From positions 78,257 to 142,256 of the forward strand of contig CALXMH010000001.1 in assembly GCA_944389425.1 (NCBI GenBank): a stretch of 64,000 bases of DNA, written 5' to 3'. This DNA comes from an uncultured Clostridia bacterium. Its GTDB lineage: Bacteria; Bacillota; Clostridia; TANB77; CAG-508. Shown here one piece after another: positions 55,101-62,754 of this stretch. Below the pieces are notes generated by a model. It searched no databases, was not told the origin of the DNA, and saw nothing but the letters and a program-made list of their open reading frames with translations. Each line of letters starts with the position of its first letter. The first letter of the stretch is position 1. Both the position numbers and the translations under genes were made by a program.

Positions 55101-57759
55101 ATTGATTTCCTGCATTTGGATATACATTTAATACTTTAACCTGTTTTCCATAATTAGTAGAAACTTGCATCCATTCTGATTGGTCTTCATTTTTCTGGAA
55201 TAATTTATATAAGAATTTATCTTTTTTATTGCTATTTTCCCATGTTAAAGGAACATAATTTGGTCCATATCCATTACTGTCTGTATATTCATTATAATGA
55301 CTTGTTAGAGTTATTGTTGTTGTTTCTAATTTTACATGTACTGTTGCCCCCCAATTTCCTGCATTGTCTACTGCTCTTGCATGTAAATAATATCCTTTAT
55401 CTAGATACTCAGTTGATATTGTTGTTGGAAATTCTAGTGTTTTATTATTATCATTATCATACCCTATTATTGTATCTGCTTCCCCTGTTTCATTACTATC
55501 TATTTTCCATGAGTAACCCTTTATTCCTGTGATGACATCAGATGTGACAATATTTGATGTCACCTTCATATTGTATGTATTATTTGTTCCTGTTACATAA
55601 TGCTCATATGTTGTTCCATAATCTTCTGATACCATTGCAATTTCATATTTGGTATTATCACCTTTAATTCCATTTAAGTACAGCTCTAATATTGCAGGTG
55701 CAAATTTATCTTTTGCTGATGTGTCTACTGTATTTTGTTCATATATTACTTGTTCTTTTATTATATAGTAATATTCTATATAAATATATCCATTTCCACC
55801 TGTTCCACCTCTGTGTAAAACTCCATGTGCTTCGTTTCCGCCTTGGCCTCCATAACCTCCGTTTCCTGCATTTCCACTGTTTCCTTTTCCATCTGTTCCT
55901 GCTGCTCCTGTTTCGGGATATCCTACTGTACATCCATTTTCGTCCATTAATATTCCTTGGCCTCCGCCTCCACCTGCACTTGTGTACTCACCAAATGATG
56001 AAGCTCCTCCATTTTGTCCAGATGGTAATCTTCCTGTTTTCCATCCAGCACTACATTTTCCAGAGTTATCTCCTCCTTCTCCTCCTGTTCCACCTGCTCC
56101 TACTGTTATTGAGAAACTATCATTTTGTTTTACTGATATTGTATATGTATTTAAGGCTCCATGGCCTCCTCTTCCTCCATATCCATTTCCCCAGCCTGCT
56201 GAATGGCATCCTCCGCCACCTCCACCGCCGGCTCCTGCTATGGTTACTTTTATTGATGTTACTCCTTCTGGTACTATCCATGTATAATTTCCTGGATTTG
56301 TATATGAAACAGTTTTTGTTCCTTCTTCTTTTACAACTTCTATACTATTACTGCTTGCTATTTGTGTAAATGTTTCTTGTCCATCTTCTTTTTGAAATAA
56401 TCTATAAACATATCCTGGTCTTTTATCATTTATTACCCAGCTTAATGGTACTTCATTCATTCCATATGTATAATCTGTACTTAAAGTAATTCTTGCTGGG
56501 ACTTGTAATAGCACACTTTTTGTTTCGCTTACATTTCCTGCATTATCTACTGCTCTTATGTGTATATATTGTGCCATTTCTTGCTCCCCGCTTACATATG
56601 TTGGCACTTCTGCTAAACTTACTATTTCTTCATCTGTAAATGTATGTGTTGCACTTGTTGTTATTGCATATTGGTATCCTTTTATTCCTGTTGTTACTGT
56701 TGTTGATACTGTGTTTGATTCTATTTTCATATCCAATATTGCTTCATTATACATTTTTTCAAATACTGATAGCATTGCAGATGTACTTGATGCTAGTTCT
56801 GCTGGTCCATATTTTCTTAAAAATTGTAAATTATAACTTCCTCCTACTCCTATTGTATATATTTTTATTCCTTCTCCTTCTAATGGTGAAAGCCATATAT
56901 CTACATTTGCTTCTGTATTGTCTGGCATGTCTGTAAATGCTATTATTACTTTATTTCTTGCTGTGCTTGATGCTTTAAATACTTCTCTTGCAGGGTTTAC
57001 TCCTGAACCTAAGTTTACTCCTCTTATTCTATATATTGAGTTTAAATTTGTTGAAAATTGTGTTTTATCTGTTGTAAATGCCCATTTTGCTCCTCCACAT
57101 ACTACTATTCCTACTCTTGCTCCTTGGTCTATAAATTTGTTTCCTATTGTTCGTACCGCATTTTTTACTGATCCTATCCATCCACTCATACTTTTTGAAT
57201 TATCTATTACGAAAATTATATCGGCATCTAATTTGTCTCCTCCATCTGTTTCTATTTTATGTCTATATGTTGTTCCTTTATCTGTACTCGCTTGTAATGT
57301 TAGATTATTTCCCGCTCCATCTGCTGTTTGGCTCGCACTTACTCCTGGTACGGTTGGTGCAGCTTCATCTTTTATTCCTGCATTATTTTTATTTAATGTT
57401 ATACTTGTTGCTGTTGTTGATGTTATTATTTTCTCTGTTTCACCTTCTTTTGTTTGGTATACATTATATGTTGCTCCACTTTCTTCTACTGCTGACCATT
57501 TTAGGTCTATACTTTCTGTTCCATTTGTATATGTTCTTGTTAATGTTATTCCTTCATTTGCTTTTAGCATGATTTCATTTATTTTATTTTCTTTTTCCCT
57601 TATTAGGTTGCTTACAATTTCTCCTCTTGCTTCTACTGCTCCTGTAAGTATGAAAAATAACACTAGAAACATAGCTATTATATTCCTAATGCTTATTTTT
57701 ATAATATTATTTTTATTTACTGTTTTTGTGATTTTATTTTCTTTGTCTCTTTTGTTCAT
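49150..57759 (-). CDS. Giant von Willebrand A and glycine-rich surface protein (2869 aa)
   Basis: A basic N-terminus and signal helix (about 22-46) lead to fibronectin/Ig-like modules and a first VWA domain (about 175-345, FVIDNSKSMSGW). Next come a glycine-rich domain (about 490-645, repeated GGxGG with scattered Cys), a ThuA/GATase-like segment (about 875-1090), SdrD-B-like domains (NIWNDQNENISNG; NVWEDIKTITI), a second VWA domain (about 2290-2460, VLDNSNSMTGG), DUF11-like repeats and a C-terminal helix with KKKGK. It parallels the 2459-aa protein over its second half. No LPXTG motif is seen. It shares the 48-bp upstream element with the 43354-48288 operon. Confidence 0.85.
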   Translation of the reverse strand: MNKRDKENKITKTVNKNNIIKISIRNIIAMFLVLFFILTGAVEARGEIVSNLIREKENKINEIMLKANEGITLTRTYTNGTESIDLKWSAVEESGATYNVYQTKEGETEKIITSTTATSITLNKNNAGIKDEAAPTVPGVSASQTADGAGNNLTLQASTDKGTTYRHKIETDGGDKLDADIIFVIDNSKSMSGWIGSVKNAVRTIGNKFIDQGARVGIVVCGGAKWAFTTDKTQFSTNLNSIYRIRGVNLGSGVNPAREVFKASSTARNKVIIAFTDMPDNTEANVDIWLSPLEGEGIKIYTIGVGGSYNLQFLRKYGPAELASSTSAMLSVFEKMYNEAILDMKIESNTVSTTVTTGIKGYQYAITTSATHTFTDEEIVSLAEVPTYVSGEQEMAQYIHIRAVDNAGNVSETKSVLLQVPARITLSTDYTYGMNEVPLSWVINDKRPGYVYRLFQKEDGQETFTQIASSNSIEVVKEEGTKTVSYTNPGNYTWIVPEGVTSIKVTIAGAGGGGGGGCHSAGWGNGYGGRGGHGALNTYTISVKQNDSFSITVGAGGTGGEGGDNSGKCSAGWKTGRLPSGQNGGASSFGEYTSAGGGGGQGILMDENGCTVGYPETGAAGTDGKGNSGNAGNGGYGGQGGNEAHGVLHRGGTGGNGYIYIEYYYIIKEQVIYEQNTVDTSAKDKFAPAILELYLNGIKGDNTKYEIAMVSEDYGTTYEHYVTGTNNTYNMKVTSNIVTSDVITGIKGYSWKIDSNETGEADTIIGYDNDNNKTLEFPTTISTEYLDKGYYLHARAVDNAGNWGATVHVKLETTTITLTSHYNEYTDSNGYGPNYVPLTWENSNKKDKFLYKLFQKNEDQSEWMQVSTNYGKQVKVLNVYPNAGNQLKGWMENYGLGLITVDSVPITSFNSNPNGYLMEGGQYKYDVIMFGSWDNNNGYDLSWSAAVATENFILTGRGVLFGHDTICDYGGMGHSNFNYLAKYIKATPTRNVARVGSSTVKVIKKGFLTKYPYNIETRNLTVPYCHTSGVLVYSDIWIKFLNLGGPLTDGPDIGNNNYYLASWNNCAFIRTGHSNGAATEDEQKILANVLFYLGQVTEDTYANVYTAEDLAAPEITDIAITDNKKENRLELDIEGIDYGSSYDHYVTAMKVLTAGNYHSNTVHTTVKTGIQKFQYTINNSKTEYSGTQYEVPAVNKETCEINIDKSYIGQYLHIRAVDNADNVGEVTTIYLDGARTISREEKNETEELYCIEEDVLIPAEYDGTQSDATVEVAGNREALRWPLNIQKLFELYKEDGVALRNPYTTSGQSGFVDKSNSLGRYLVSQVPGTRPGKEGNAREAYAYILSHYADNNIENSESQKALYEIIAEENGTTTDGSNRNLLYYEAKEYEKFRELLEENGGFTVGEETHNVQVGYNLENKQYIIGPFEVEYIRSYSIINDGKGNSKKVEFSGIGVPNGISISSEKAIRIYDQNGKLIDPDSWEIEYDNKAEKEETRGESYSEYQWPLPGEEFYIKLNRTGNEEVTEITKIEIEYYEMEADAKYSILSGEYNTVTWNADQTSNVCEGGTLCPHGRENAHTIGHTYFISSEITAANIDSQELLEVEWAKREYKSHVQTLTITANKGTNTDNDGGGDTPGGDDGDDDGDRPGGEDDDNGGEIEDTIRLTMDFSGNIWNDQNENISNGLKEAGEEGIKGVEVFLYDYMTNTQIKYTMTDEEGNYKFEKIPVGIYNIEFTYDGQTYKTTKSFMRGSEEDYKTNGNGKAYTNVSIVDEREVDRQELNNRFYEIKEGEAIGTNGERTSLSYKEEGTKSNIITREEGTEKAYQEFQIGVDTKNKDIYFPATNTIIVNNIPYLIIDDNKNINVGLSTREKTDENVKIDVYQTTFSIKGVRQSYLHNGRNIRDINSNTVIKEYIQKVNPADYEWRLSDYEGNEKYEEIKEIYGSGEDCELETYVEYMIILRNSGANDTAYITELVDYYDKTLEYRDNYRDFDISSWIVIRNDDETESNYTGNGSKEQIKWSEESRYGDTNEYSEDFNKMYANLEDYGIKKGQYAEIHIIFRVLKDENGNIMLDSGEGKKNVTEINGYRTLDTKTGNIAGLIDLDSKPGDVNPTEEAELYEDDEDKAPNYKLELDYTNGNTGGNNGDGTEGEGGGNTGDGNEVETDENGNPIGYGNTIEGNVWEDIKTITIEEDGRKISNGIKEDKEPVIDNVKVELVEVISGYVNGEYKEVEVVLEDRTIRTGNELLLTEKARSDGAYRFSGLTGGEYKVRFTYGEKEQLVESLKYNGQDYQGLSSAQIYNRDQIENSYENTEIMIVLDNSNSMTGGKIARAKQAAVKLIEDLKGKLPGVKIGVVNFNENANIIGGLTEETEVLANGINSLSSGGETAIGRGIREAKEIFENGKTKLMILITDGQETVEIEEEVIRQIEDLREKGIGLVSILTNNSDNIFGTEENPRYGEVYNIINDDEIYTRIVEEIYQKILKESMVEEDRSLGKDIEGEKENPEPGTRRWQINEYSEMTYKKATVLDVEGIDKLSGAEREKRIEELANTTYMRAESEKVEFAASNVGKSKIHEINQALVERPRARLELTEEITGIKVTLSDGNVIIDTAKGLSKNVMGLDVPDATVSVYMDEEIMQGATVEVTYKLCVTNTGEVDRLSNYFEGESDDTITTTAKVIYAYINQNMVYREDESGKDITWEVILEDSKNEQGENIMDSELSEETIEGVENGTTMTLRTEGLKEIELYPIGSKELKQGDGTYKNEITAGLILSRLISPEDDETTNLTYDCSMEITVRGNEVGRRVIGSIPGNHRVDQEGTVISLEPDEATTRRIIITKPLGEDRSLNSLYIALASCIMIAGGIIIIKKKGK

Positions 57760-57828
57760 GCTATATGCTCTCCTATATTAGAATAATATTTATTTATATA
57801 TTAGTATATTTAATATAAGAAAACAACT

Positions 57829-57876
57829 GCACTATTTTGGATATTACATAAATCAATTTTTCTTTACGTACGGGTA
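57829..57876 (-). promoter_or_regulatory. 48-bp element shared by two giant surface-protein operons, copy 2
   Basis: On the minus strand: TACCCGTACGTAAAGAAAAA, then GTAATAT, then TGC, aligned without gaps to 48357-48404 and at the same distance from the start codon. A weaker relative (TTCCGTAAGTTATTTG) lies upstream of the 1684-aa gene near 10250. Confidence 0.5.
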
Positions 57877-58010
57877 CTTTAAAAGAGATTTTTTATTGCT
57901 ATTTATTAAGCTTTTATTACATTTTTGTAATATTATACACAATTTTTCGATTTTTTCTTACGGCAGACTACCTTTTACGACTTAATTTACAAATGTTTTT
58001 TATGTGAATT

Positions 58011-58042
58011 AAAAAAGAAGAACCCAAATTGGTTCTTCTTTT
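58011..58042 (-). terminator. Terminator of the ribosomal protein operon
   Basis: Stem aaaagaagaacc / ggttcttctttt followed by a T-run on the minus strand, about 15 bp after the rplL stop. Confidence 0.8.
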
Positions 58043-58055
58043 ATATAGAATTAAA

Positions 58056-58427
58056 TTATTGTAATTCTACAACTGCTCCTGCTTCTGTGAATTTTGTTTT
58101 TAATTCTTCTGCTTCTTCCTTAGCTACGTTTTCTTTAACTGTTTTTGGAGCTCCATCTACTAATTCTTTAGCTTCTTTTAATCCTAATCCTGTTGCATCT
58201 CTTACAACTTTGATTACAGCTATTTTGTTAGCTCCTGCTTCTTTTAATACTACATTGAATGCAGATTTTTCTTCTGCTGCACCTGCGGCTGCTCCACCTG
58301 CTACTGGGGCTGCTGCTGCAACTGCTGATACTCCATATTTTTCTTCTATTCCTTTTACTAATTCTGATAATTCAATAACTGTTAAGCTATCGATTTCTTC
58401 TAATAATTTTTCTATTTTTTCTGACAT
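58056..58427 (-). CDS. rplL: 50S ribosomal protein L7/L12
   Basis: The 123-residue stalk protein recruits translation factors. It has the N-terminal dimerisation region ([20 protein letters not shown]), an Ala/Gly hinge near residue 45 and the conserved C-terminal domain ([20 protein letters not shown]). AGGAGG precedes the ATG. It is last in the rplK-rplA-rplJ-rplL order typical of bacteria. Confidence 0.97.
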   Translation of the reverse strand: MSEKIEKLLEEIDSLTVIELSELVKGIEEKYGVSAVAAAAPVAGGAAAGAAEEKSAFNVVLKEAGANKIAVIKVVRDATGLGLKEAKELVDGAPKTVKENVAKEEAEELKTKFTEAGAVVELQ

Positions 58428-58494
58428 TTTTATATCCTCCTAAAATTTATTTTAATATTTTTGTAGCTTTGCTACATTTAATTTTATGCATATA

Positions 58495-58995
58495 TTATGC
58501 ATTTTCTTTTTGCATACGTACTTGGTCTAAACCAACTGCAAGTTTTGCAATAGTTCCAAGTAAGCCTCCTGCAAGTTTTGATAGTAATTCTTCTCTTGAT
58601 GGAAGTTTTGCTAGTGTCATTATTTCTTCTACTGATACTAATTTTCCATCTATGATTCCTGCTTTTATTTTGTAGAAATCATTATTTTTTGTATAATTGT
58701 ATACTGTTTTTATTCCAGCTAAGTAATCTTCATTATTTAATATAACTGCTGTTGGTCCTATTAAAGCTTCATCTAGTCCTTCTATTCCTGCTTCTGCCAA
58801 AGCTCTTCTTGTTATATTATTTTTAATAACTGAATATTCAGTATTTGATTCTCTTAGCTTTGCTCTTAAATCTGTTACATCTGTAACTGTGATTCCTCTG
58901 TAATCTGTAAGTAGAAGTAATTTAGCTGATTTTATTTTTTCTGCTAATTTAGAAACTTCTTCTTGCTTTTGTGCAATAATTTTCTCGTTTGCCAA
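58495..58995 (-). CDS. rplJ: 50S ribosomal protein L10
   Basis: L10 anchors the L7/L12 stalk and represses its own operon by binding the leader RNA. I start at the TTG at 58995, six bases after AGGAGGTG (166 aa, MANEKIIAQKQEEV); a GTG at 59004 lies inside the Shine-Dalgarno. Motifs LLLTDYRGITVTDVTDLRAKLRE and ALIGPTAV are typical. Confidence 0.95.
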   Translation of the reverse strand: MANEKIIAQKQEEVSKLAEKIKSAKLLLLTDYRGITVTDVTDLRAKLRESNTEYSVIKNNITRRALAEAGIEGLDEALIGPTAVILNNEDYLAGIKTVYNYTKNNDFYKIKAGIIDGKLVSVEEIMTLAKLPSREELLSKLAGGLLGTIAKLAVGLDQVRMQKENA

Positions 58996-59016
58996 TGTTT
59001 TCACCTCCTATAATAT

Positions 59017-59072
59017 AAAAAACCATTCTTTGTATGCTTTGGTCTTACCGATGCATATAAAGAATGGTTTTA
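59017..59072 (-). terminator. Attenuator hairpin before rplJ
   Basis: Stem aaaaccattcttt / aaagaatggtttt with a T-run on the minus strand, between the L10 leader and the rplJ Shine-Dalgarno. It probably mediates premature termination. Confidence 0.65.
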
Positions 59073-59128
59073 TTCCGTCCTTTTTTATGCCTCGGTAGGA
59101 CTTACTTTTGCCTACTGTCTTTGGCCTA
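59073..59128 (-). ncRNA. L10 leader RNA (autoregulatory)
   Basis: On the minus strand the stretch carries GGCCAAAGACAGTAGG, TAAGTCCTACCGAGG and their pairing, the consensus of the Firmicute L10 leader between rplA and rplJ. It binds L10 or the L10-L7/L12 complex to adjust rplJL expression. Confidence 0.8.
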
Positions 59129-59134
59129 TTTTAT

Positions 59135-59818
59135 TTATTTTTGATTAATAAATAGTCCTGGTCCCATTGATGTTGATATTGAAACACTCTTAATGTATTG
59201 TCCTTTTGCTGCTGCTGGTTTTGCTTTCAATATAGCTTCTATGATTTTTTCATAGTTTTCGTATAATTTGTCTGCTCCGAAAGATACTTTTCCAAATCCT
59301 AAATGGATAATGTTTGTTTTATCTAATCTGTATTCAACTTTACCAGCTTTAATTTCTGATATAGCTTTTGTTACATCCATTGTAACTGTTCCAGATTTTG
59401 GGTTAGGCATTAATCCTTTTGGTCCTAATACTTTACCTAATCTTCCGATAACACCCATCATATCAGGTGTTGCTACGATTACATCATAGTCAAACCAATT
59501 TTCTTTTTCTATTTTTGGAACTAAATCTTCTGCGCCAACATAATCTGCTCCGGCTTCTTCTGCTTCTTTTGCTTTATCACCTTTTGCAAATACTAAAACT
59601 TTTTTAGTTTTACCTGTTCCATGTGGAAGTACTACTGTACCTCTTACTTGTTGGTCTGCATGTTTTGAATCTACACCTAATTTTACGTGTAATTCAACTG
59701 TTTCATCAAATTTTGTTTTTGGCATTTTTTCTATAATTTCTAATGCCTCTTTTGCTTCATATGACTTTGTTCTATCAACAAGTTTTGAAGCTTCTTGGTA
59801 TCTTTTACCTCTACTCAT
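59135..59818 (-). CDS. rplA: 50S ribosomal protein L1
   Basis: The 227-residue protein has the L1 signatures [40 protein letters not shown] and [13 protein letters not shown]. It forms the mobile L1 stalk at the E site. AAAGGAGG precedes the ATG. Confidence 0.97.
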   Translation of the reverse strand: MSRGKRYQEASKLVDRTKSYEAKEALEIIEKMPKTKFDETVELHVKLGVDSKHADQQVRGTVVLPHGTGKTKKVLVFAKGDKAKEAEEAGADYVGAEDLVPKIEKENWFDYDVIVATPDMMGVIGRLGKVLGPKGLMPNPKSGTVTMDVTKAISEIKAGKVEYRLDKTNIIHLGFGKVSFGADKLYENYEKIIEAILKAKPAAAKGQYIKSVSISTSMGPGLFINQK

Positions 59819-59901
59819 TTTTTCCTCCTTTGGTTTTAGCGAGCTTTTGCTCTCCCAATTATTTATATTTTAAATAGTTAAAACTATTTAATTAACTTTA
59901 A

Positions 59902-60330
59902 TTATTCTTGAACTACAACACCCATAGAACGTGCAGTTCCTTTAACCATACTCATTGCTGTTTCTATTGATGCTGCATTTAAGTCAGCCATTTTTTGTTC
60001 AGCAATTTGTCTTACTTGGTCATTTGTTATTGTAGCAACTTTTTCTTTATTTGGTTTTCCAGAACCTTTTTCTATTTTAATAGCTTTTTTTATTAAAACA
60101 GCAACTGGTGGAACCTTTGTTATGAATTCAAATGATTTATCCTTATAAACAGTAATTACAACTGGAATTATCATTCCTGGTTGATTTGCTGTTCTATCAT
60201 TAAATTCTTTAACAAATTGCATAATGTTTACACCACTTGATCCTAATGCTGGTCCTACTGGTGGAGCTGGTGTTGCTTTTCCAGCTTCTATTTGTAATTT
60301 TATAACATTAATTACTTCTTTTTCTGCCAT
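59902..60330 (-). CDS. rplK: 50S ribosomal protein L11
   Basis: The 142-residue protein shows the L11 N-terminal [20 protein letters not shown] motif and the rRNA-binding C-terminal domain. It forms part of the GTPase centre and thiostrepton site. Confidence 0.97.
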   Translation of the reverse strand: MAEKEVINVIKLQIEAGKATPAPPVGPALGSSGVNIMQFVKEFNDRTANQPGMIIPVVITVYKDKSFEFITKVPPVAVLIKKAIKIEKGSGKPNKEKVATITNDQVRQIAEQKMADLNAASIETAMSMVKGTARSMGVVVQE

Positions 60331-60366
60331 TTTGATTTAAACCTCCCTAAATCTTTCTTAATTATA

Positions 60367-60900
60367 TTATACTTTTTGAACTTGTGAGAATTCTAGTTCT
60401 ACTGGGGTTTCTCTTCCAAACATTGAAACTAGAACTTTTACTTTTCCCTTTTCTTTGTTTATTTCTTGAACAACTCCAATAAAATTCTCTAATGGTCCGT
60501 GTAAAACTTTTACACTATCTCCTGTTTCATAGTCTACTGTTACTGGTACATCATCAAATCCCATACTTCTTATTTCTTCTGGTGTAAGTGGAATTGGATC
60601 TGTTCCTGAGCCTACAAAACCTGTAACTCCTCTTGTATTTCTAACTATATACCAAGATTCTTCTGTTACTATCATTTTTACTAGTACATATCCAGGAAAA
60701 ACTTTTTTTATATTAGTTTTAGTTTTACCATTTTTTATTTCTATTTGTTCTTCCATTGGAACAACTATATCAAAGAAATAATCTTGTAGCTCTCTATTTT
60801 TTACAGTTTTCTCTAAATCAGTTTTTACTTTGTTTTCATATCCAGAATATGTATGTACAACATACCATTTTGGCTCTAAACTTTCATCCTTATGAGACAT
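60367..60900 (-). CDS. nusG: Transcription termination/antitermination factor NusG
   Basis: The 177-residue protein has the NGN domain (WYVVHTYSGYENKVK; GYVLVKM; NTRGVTGFVG) and a C-terminal KOW domain (GDSVKVLHGPLENFIGVVQEI). It binds RNA polymerase and couples transcription and translation. It lies between secE and rplK as usual. Confidence 0.97.
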   Translation of the reverse strand: MSHKDESLEPKWYVVHTYSGYENKVKTDLEKTVKNRELQDYFFDIVVPMEEQIEIKNGKTKTNIKKVFPGYVLVKMIVTEESWYIVRNTRGVTGFVGSGTDPIPLTPEEIRSMGFDDVPVTVDYETGDSVKVLHGPLENFIGVVQEINKEKGKVKVLVSMFGRETPVELEFSQVQKV

Positions 60901-60945
60901 TTTCTAGCCTCCTTATTTTATTAATTATTAGCTTCTACTTTTATA

Positions 60946-61311
60946 TTATTCTTGTACTTCATTTGAATTTGTTACATTATTTTCTGTTTCATTGCTTATT
61001 TCATTTGAAACAGAATTATCAACTGTATTATCTGTTATAGTGTTATTTGTTACATTATTTTCAACAGTATTGTCTACTGTATTTGATTCATCTTGTTGTA
61101 CAATTGATTTTAATCTTTCAACACCTTGGTTATTTAATGTTTCAAATGTAAAGTCAAGGACAAAAACTATTGCAGATACAACTATAACCATTACTATAAC
61201 TGCTGTTGTATTGTTTAGTAATTGTTTTGGTGTTAGCCAATTAACTTTTTTTAATTCTGCTTTCATTTCTTTAAAGAAATGTTTTTTGTTTTTGTTTGAA
61301 TCATCTGCCAT
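60946..61311 (-). CDS. secE: Protein translocase subunit SecE with an unusual C-terminal tail
   Basis: Residues about 8-65 are a normal SecE (FFKEMKAELKKVNWLTPKQL followed by one membrane helix). Bacterial single-helix SecE usually ends about there. This protein continues for about 50 residues of low-complexity Asn/Thr/Glu/Val sequence (ESNTVDNTVENNVTNN and similar repeats), predicted to lie outside the membrane. The gene is in its standard place before nusG. Confidence 0.92.
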   Translation of the reverse strand: MADDSNKNKKHFFKEMKAELKKVNWLTPKQLLNNTTAVIVMVIVVSAIVFVLDFTFETLNNQGVERLKSIVQQDESNTVDNTVENNVTNNTITDNTVDNSVSNEISNETENNVTNSNEVQE

Positions 61312-61332
61312 TTTTATTTCCTCCTAAAAGGT

Positions 61333-61497
61333 TATTTTGTTTCTTTATGTGTTGTACGTTTTTTACAGAATTTACAATATTTAACAACTTCTAGTCTTTC
61401 TGTATTATTTCTTTTATTTTTTTCTGTCATATAATTTCTTCTTTTACACTCTGTACATTCTAGTGTTATTGGTTCTCTTGCTCCTTTTGCAGCCATT
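61333..61497 (-). CDS. rpmG: 50S ribosomal protein L33 (zinc-binding form)
   Basis: A 54-residue protein starting [20 protein letters not shown]. Two Cys pairs (CTEC and CKFC) mark the zinc-binding L33 form. It is followed by secE with a 21-bp gap, the standard rpmG-secE-nusG order. Confidence 0.93.
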
Positions 61498-61670
61498 TAA
61501 CTACACCTCCGTTTTTGTTTTGTGAAGCTTTTATTATTTTTTACGATGTGATTTGCATATACTTTTTTATACATGCTTGAATAATATATCATATTTTTAG
61601 CTATATGTCAACGGTTTGAGAACATTTTATAATATTTATTTGTGAAAAGTTAGCATTTTTGTAAAATTTG

Positions 61671-61679
61671 TGGTATAAT
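61671..61679 (+). promoter_or_regulatory. Extended -10 promoter of the 61710 gene
   Basis: TG-G-TATAAT (61671-61679) with only a weak -35 (TAGCAT), about 30 bp before the start codon. Confidence 0.55.
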
Positions 61680-61709
61680 GTGTACATAATTTTATTTGGA
61701 GGTGCTTTT

Positions 61710-62147
61710 ATGGACATCAAAAGGCGGAATGTAGAAGAGTTTGCAGGTTTTCATTTTTTCACAGATTATCCTTTCATTATTGATGGGATTCCATGTAAAA
61801 GCTTAGAAAGTTTTTTACGTGCTATGAAATATGATAATATCATTGTTCAAAGATTGGTCTGTGATTTATCTGCAAAAAGCGCAAAAACATATGCTACGGC
61901 ATATACTTGGGCATCTGTAAATACGTTTCATTGGAGAGGTACTTCATACTCCAAAGAGAGTCGTGAATTTAATGAGCTTTTAACAAGAGCTTTTGATGAA
62001 CTCTACAAAAACCAAAATTTTAGGTTGGCTCTTAAACAAATAAGTTTAGAAAAATTAAACTTATTAAGAGAAGAGTTAAAATCTGAAACAATATTGCCAA
62101 GCTATAAACTGATTTTTCAGCTTCATCGCTTAAATGCAAAATTGTAA
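61710..62147 (+). CDS. NADAR-like hypothetical protein (145 aa), with one in-frame CGG
   Basis: ATG at 61710 follows TTTGGAGGTG. The protein resembles the NADAR/YbiA fold in its CKSLESFLRAMKYDN region and the later REFNELLTRAFDELYKNQNF region, but I assign it only loosely; NADAR proteins remove ADP-ribose from guanine or act on riboflavin intermediates. Codon 6 is CGG (61725-61727), and here the reading frame continues without a shift; a +1 shift would meet TAG two codons later. Codons such as AGG, ACG, GGG and GCG are more common than in neighbours, which suggests recent acquisition. Confidence 0.65.
   Translation: MDIKRRNVEEFAGFHFFTDYPFIIDGIPCKSLESFLRAMKYDNIIVQRLVCDLSAKSAKTYATAYTWASVNTFHWRGTSYSKESREFNELLTRAFDELYKNQNFRLALKQISLEKLNLLREELKSETILPSYKLIFQLHRLNAKL
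61725..61727 (+). other. In-frame CGG that does not fit the four-base reading
   Basis: ATG GAC ATC AAA AGG CGG AAT GTA. Reading CGGA as glycine would give ATG TAG and stop. It is the only such exception seen in the window. Confidence 0.8.
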
Positions 62148-62163
62148 TTAATGTCCACACCAC

Positions 62164-62196
62164 AAAAGGAGACCTTATTTGGTCTCCTTTTTCTTT
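62164..62196. terminator. Bidirectional terminator between 61710-62147 and the flavin reductase gene
   Basis: Stem aaggagacc / ggtctcctt with a long T-run on the plus strand. The stop codon of the leftward gene lies in the loop. Confidence 0.8.
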
Positions 62197-62750
62197 TTTT
62201 GTACTGAAAAGCCGAATTTACCTAGTTTTTTCCCTAGTATGTAGTATCCTCCATTTGCATATGCTATTAGATTACATTTGCTTATATCAAATGCTCCTTT
62301 TTCATCTATGTATTTGTCATCTGCATCTATTGATAAAACTTGTGCTACAAAGGTATTGTGGCTTCCATATTCTTTTATATCTATTACTTTGCATTCTATT
62401 GCTACCGGACTTTCTTTTATTATAGGACATTTTACGTGATTTGCTTTTTCTTTTGTTAAATGCATTTCTTTAAATTTATCATAATCCTTTCCAGATCTTA
62501 CTCCACACCAATCTGTTGCAAAAGCTAAATCTTCTGTTGTTAAATTTATAACAAATTCTTTGCTATTTTTTATAAGTTCATATGAATATCTCTCTGGTCT
62601 TACAGATATGTATACAGTTGCTGGATTAGTGTTTAAAATTCCTGTCCATGCAACTGTCATAATGTTTGATTTTTCCATATCACCTGATGTGACCATTACT
62701 GCTGGAATTGGATATATAAATGTTCCAGCTTTCCATTCTACTTTTGACAT
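62175..62750 (-). CDS. Flavin reductase-like, FMN-binding protein
   Basis: The 191-residue protein is of the DIM6/NTAB flavin reductase family: MTVAWTGILNTNPATVYISV near residue 32 and ERYSYELIKNSKEFVINL near 53 form the FMN-binding split barrel. Members transfer electrons to or from flavins, or act as oxidoreductases of unknown substrate. It starts four bases after the thymidine kinase gene, so they are co-transcribed. Confidence 0.88.
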   Translation of the reverse strand: MSKVEWKAGTFIYPIPAVMVTSGDMEKSNIMTVAWTGILNTNPATVYISVRPERYSYELIKNSKEFVINLTTEDLAFATDWCGVRSGKDYDKFKEMHLTKEKANHVKCPIIKESPVAIECKVIDIKEYGSHNTFVAQVLSIDADDKYIDEKGAFDISKCNLIAYANGGYYILGKKLGKFGFSVQKKKKETK

Positions 62751-62754
62751 TTTT

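Noticed and set aside
5090..57759. Sortase (LPXTG) anchoring of the giant surface proteins
   Set aside because: All four end in a membrane helix and basic tail, but no LPXTG-like motif precedes the helix, so I describe them only as membrane anchored.
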